Positions 61,168 to 64,000 of a stretch of DNA of 64,000 bases are shown piece by piece. Origin of the DNA: Streptomyces diastatochromogenes (lineage in GTDB: Bacteria > Actinomycetota > Actinomycetes > Streptomycetales > Streptomycetaceae); the NCBI GenBank assembly GCA_001550305.1, contig LRTP01000506.1:1-64000 (forward strand), in the 5' to 3' direction. Both the position numbers and the translations under genes were made by a program. The notes beneath the pieces were generated by a model, which made no database searches, was not told where the DNA came from, and was given only the letters and a program-made list of their open reading frames with translations. Each line of letters begins with the position of its first letter. The stretch's first letter is position 1.

Positions 61168-62408
61168 ATGAACGGATCCACCGGACGGCGGCTCACCGCC
61201 GCGGCCCTGACCGTCGTCGCCCTCACCACAGGCACCACCGCATGCTCGTCCGGCGGCAGCTCGTCCGCGAAAGGGGAGAACGGCGGCACCTACACCCTCT
61301 GGGACCCCTACCCGCAGTTCGCCAAGGACTCGGCGTGGGCGAAGCTGCTCGACGGCTGCGGCACCAAGGCGGGTGTCAAGATCAAGCGGACCGCGTTCGA
61401 CACCAGCGACCTGGCGAACAAGGCGCTGCTGGCGGCCCAGCAGGACAACTCCCCGGACGTGCTCATCGTCGACAATCCCGTGGTCTCGACCCTGGCGGAG
61501 GCGGGGGTGCTGACCACGACGGCCGACAACAAGGTGGACACCTCGAAGGTCGACCCGAACCTCCTCGCGGCAGGCCAGTCGGGCGGGAAGACGTACGGAA
61601 CACCCATCGGCGCCAACACCCTTGCCCTCTACTACAACAAGAAGGTCCTCAAGGCCGCGGGCGTCGACATCGCTTCGGTCAAGGACTGGCCGTCGCTGAC
61701 GGCGGCCCTGGAGAAGGTCAAGAAGGCGGGCAAGAAGGGCATCACCTTCTCCGCGATCGGCACGGAGGAGGGCAGCTTCCAGTTCCTGCCGTGGTTCTGG
61801 GGCGCGGGCGCGAAGCTCACCCAACTCGACTCCTCCCAGGGTGAGTCGGCGCTGTCCCTCTGGAACGGCTGGCTTAAGAACGGCTACGCGCCCAACTCGG
61901 TGCTCAACAACACGCAGACCACCAGCTGGCAGGAGTTCGCCACCGGCGACTACGCCTTCGCCGAGAACGGCACCTGGCAGCTCGCCAACGCCGAGAAGGC
62001 CGGATTCGAATACGGCGTCCTCCCGATACCCGGCGCTTCCGGTGGCAACGCCGCGGCCCCGCCGGCGGCGAGTTCGTCACCGTCCCCGTCCAGGGCGACA
62101 CCGGCCGCTACGCCACCACACGCAAGCTGGTCGCCTGCCTGACCAGCACAGACAACCTCTACGCCACCGACACGACCCTGTCCTACGTGGCCCCCACCAG
62201 CGTGGTGCAGAACAAGCAGGTGGCCTCCGACACCAAATTGAAGCCGTGGGTCGAGGCGGTCAAGGCGGCCGAGGGACGCACCAGCGACGACCTCGGCACC
62301 AAGTACCCCAAGATCTCGGAGCAGATGTGGAAGGCGGTTCAGACGGCCCTCAGCGGGTCCAAGTCCCCGAAGGACGCGCTCACTGCGGCCCAGAACGCCG
62401 TCAAGTAA
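61168..62408 (+). pseudogene. Sugar ABC transporter solute-binding lipoprotein, frameshifted
   Basis: The first 290 or so residues are normal: a signal with lipobox-like region (VVALTTGTTAC-SSGG), TLWDPYPQFAKDSAWAKLLD, DNSPDVLIVDNPVVSTLAEA, YGTPIGANTLALYYNKKVLK and WQEFATGDYAFAENGTWQLA (SBP_bac_1 type). Near 62060, in a GC run after GNAAAP, the frame must shift by one to read GEFVTVPVQGDTGRYATTRK and on to KDALTAAQNAVK, stop 62408. Without the shift it ends in an Arg/Pro/Ser tail at 62142. A real mutation or a sequencing error; the rest of the operon looks intact. Confidence 0.85.
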
Positions 62409-62428
62409 CCGGAGCACAAGGGTCGTTG

Positions 62429-63412
62429 ATGAACCACACGACACATCTGGCGGACCGTGGGCCCCTGCTCGACCGGAACGGGGCGGCCACCGCCGCCCCG
62501 TCCCCGGCCAGCACGGCGCCCCGCCGCCGTCTCACCTCCCAGCAGTGGGCCACCTGGGCCTTCCTCGCCCCGGTCACCCTCTACCTCGGCCTCTTCTACG
62601 CCTATCCGCTGTACCGCAACCTCGACCTGAGCCTGCGGCACTACACCGTCCGCTCGTTCGTCCAGGGCAACGCCCCCTTCACCGGCCTCGCCAACTACCG
62701 CACCGTCTTCGACGACCCCACCTTCGCTCCGGCGCTCACCCACACTCTGGTGTTCACCGCCGTCTGTCTGTTCTTCCAGTACGCCGTCGGCCTGGCCCTC
62801 GCGGTCTTCTTCAACCAGCACTTCCGGCTCTCCGCCACCCTGCGGGCCCTGTTCCTCGTACCGTGGCTGCTGCCGCTGATCGTGTCGGCCTCCACCTGGT
62901 CGTGGATGCTGAACAGTGACTCGGGTGTGGTCAACGCCGCCCTGCACGCCGTGGGCATCGGTCCGGTCAACTGGCTGACGTCGCCGTCGTGGTCACTGGC
63001 CTCGGTGATCACCGCCAACGTCTGGATCGGTATCCCGTTCAACCTGGTCGTGCTGTACAGCGGCCTGCAAGCGATCCCCGGCCGCCTGTACGAGGCGGCC
63101 GCCCTCGACGGCGCGAACGCCTGGCGGCGTTTCTGGCACATCACCTTCCCGCTGCTGCGCCCGGTCTCCGCCATCACCCTGCTGCTGGGTCTGGTCTACA
63201 CGCTCAAGGTCTTCGACATCATCTGGATCATGACCAAGGGCGGCCCGGCCGACTCGTCCACCACCTTCGCCACCTGGTCCTACCGGCTCGGCTTCGGCAA
63301 CCTGCTGCCCGCCTTCGGCCCCGGAGCGGCCGTCGGCAACCTGCTCGTCGTCGCCGCCCTGGTCTTCGGCCTGGTGTATCTCAGGGTCCAGCGAAAGCAG
63401 TACGCCCCATGA
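62429..63412 (+). CDS. Sugar ABC transporter permease (MalF/UgpA type)
   Basis: 327 residues with six spans: TWAFLAPVTLYLGLFYAYPL, FTAVCLFFQYAVGLALAVFF, LFLVPWLLPLIVSASTWSWM, SVITANVWIGIPFNLVVLYS, ITLLLGLVYTLKVFDIIWIM and GNLLVVAALVFGLVYL. The EAA loop is YEAAALDGANAWRRFWHITF, which docks to the ATPase. Its TGA overlaps the next permease ATG (ATGA 63409-63412). Part of the CUT1 importer for an oligosaccharide released by the nearby secreted enzymes (inferred). Confidence 0.93.
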   Translation: MNHTTHLADRGPLLDRNGAATAAPSPASTAPRRRLTSQQWATWAFLAPVTLYLGLFYAYPLYRNLDLSLRHYTVRSFVQGNAPFTGLANYRTVFDDPTFAPALTHTLVFTAVCLFFQYAVGLALAVFFNQHFRLSATLRALFLVPWLLPLIVSASTWSWMLNSDSGVVNAALHAVGIGPVNWLTSPSWSLASVITANVWIGIPFNLVVLYSGLQAIPGRLYEAAALDGANAWRRFWHITFPLLRPVSAITLLLGLVYTLKVFDIIWIMTKGGPADSSTTFATWSYRLGFGNLLPAFGPGAAVGNLLVVAALVFGLVYLRVQRKQYAP

Positions 63413-64000
63413 CGACCATCGCGACAGCACTCCGCCCGCGCCGAGCCCGCCGGACCACCTGGTGGAAGACCGCCACCGGCCTCGCCCTCACCGCGATCAT
63501 GCTGTTCCCGGTCTACTGGATGCTCAACGCGTCCTTCACCCCCGATCAGGACATGCGCAAGAGCCCGCCCGACCTGTTCCCCGTGCACGGCACGCTGGAG
63601 GGTTACCGGGCCGTCCTGGACGACCAGTTGCCCTACCTCGGCACCAGCCTCGTCATCGGCCTGGGCACGGTCGTACTGACGGTGGCGCTCGCCGCACCCG
63701 CCGGCTATGCACTGGCCAAACTCCGCCCGCGCGGCGGCGGCGTACTCAGCTTCCTCTTCCTGGTCGCCCAGATGATCCCCGGCATCATCATGGCGATGGG
63801 CTTCTACGCCATCTACCTCAGCCTCGGACTGCTCCAGTCGGTGCCCGGGCTGATCGTCGCGGACTCCACCCTGGCCGTCCCGTTCGCCGTACTGATCTTC
63901 ACCGCGTTCATGTCCGGCATCCCCGACGAGCTGCTCCAGGCCGCGAAGACGGACGGAGCCGGCCCCCTGCGCACCTTCTGGTCGATCGTCCTGCCCATGA
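63409..64000 (+). CDS. Sugar ABC transporter permease (MalG/UgpE type), partial at window edge
   Basis: 197 codons are visible, open to the right edge. Spans include GLALTAIMLFPVYWMLNASF, SLVIGLGTVVLTVALAAPAG, SFLFLVAQMIPGIIMAMGFY and VPFAVLIFTAFMSGIPDELL. The EAA loop begins LLQAAKTDGAGPLRTFWSIV. It is coupled to the preceding permease by a 4-base overlap. No ATPase is in view; CUT1 systems in Streptomyces often share MsiK. Confidence 0.92.
   Translation, partial: MTTIATALRPRRARRTTWWKTATGLALTAIMLFPVYWMLNASFTPDQDMRKSPPDLFPVHGTLEGYRAVLDDQLPYLGTSLVIGLGTVVLTVALAAPAGYALAKLRPRGGGVLSFLFLVAQMIPGIIMAMGFYAIYLSLGLLQSVPGLIVADSTLAVPFAVLIFTAFMSGIPDELLQAAKTDGAGPLRTFWSIVLPM

Overview
The window reads as a high-GC actinomycete chromosome, most likely a Streptomyces arm. 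The reasons are strong G/C bias at third codon positions, GTG and TTG starts, twin families of TetR/MFS and LacI/ABC-sugar loci, secreted plant-polysaccharide enzymes, and a high density of mobile-element scars and broken genes. There is no complete rRNA or tRNA gene and no CRISPR array.

Left third (1-28,400), mostly accessory. It opens with the tail of an IS5-like transposase and an NADP-dependent quinone-type reductase. A Tn554-like recombinase trio follows (truncated tnpA, intact tnpB, intact tnpC/DUF6262), abutting a SnoaL-like gene. A drug-exporter operon (ABC ATPase, ABC-2 permease, MerR regulator) is transcribed leftward. A three-gene unit of a TPR-like protein, an HSP90-family ATPase and a 976-residue TPR-rich protein runs from 10,518 to 16,334. 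Next is a graveyard: a tRNA-Met 3' fragment, a tyrosine integrase with an amber codon, a PAP2 fragment, a beheaded MAB_1171c-type membrane protein, a frameshifted phage terminase remnant, a TIR-bounded IS701-family element (20,462-22,513) carrying a P-loop kinase-like passenger, SpoIIE-like and aquaporin fragments, and a decayed IS200/IS605 TnpB with its right-end hairpin. AraC, TOPRIM and GlxA-type genes close the section.

Middle (28,400-46,000). A cobalamin riboswitch is followed by a six-unit 30-bp tandem repeat and then by a tightly coupled valine/isobutyrate catabolic operon: methylmalonate-semialdehyde dehydrogenase, acyl-CoA dehydrogenase, 3-hydroxyisobutyryl-CoA hydrolase, 3-hydroxyisobutyrate dehydrogenase and enoyl-CoA hydratase. 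The propionyl-CoA made by this route normally enters B12-dependent methylmalonyl-CoA metabolism, so the riboswitch/operon pairing is the most attractive regulatory observation. Further right are a response-regulator remnant, a methyltransferase, an IS701-type transposase fragment, a secreted PL9-like pectate lyase behind a promoter with two LacI-type operators, an ECF sigma factor with a SnoaL-like tail divergent from a RibD/DHFR-like reductase, an old-yellow-enzyme/TetR divergent pair, and an L,D-transpeptidase lipoprotein flanked by two copies of a small ORF.

Right third (46,000-64,000). Two efflux loci lie back to back: SDR + NmrA reductase + MFS under a TetR, and a second TetR with two coupled MFS genes. 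One MFS gene has a poly-C frameshift and another an in-frame amber codon. A carbohydrate locus ends the window: two secreted multimodular clan-A-like glycosidases, a LacI regulator, and a sugar ABC importer whose binding-protein gene is frameshifted. Four near-identical TCGAACCGGTTCGA operators tie this locus together. The importer runs off the right edge.

No definite new system can be claimed from sequence alone. The best candidates are the riboswitch-repeat-valine operon, the IS701 element with a kinase passenger, and the HSP90/TPR operon.
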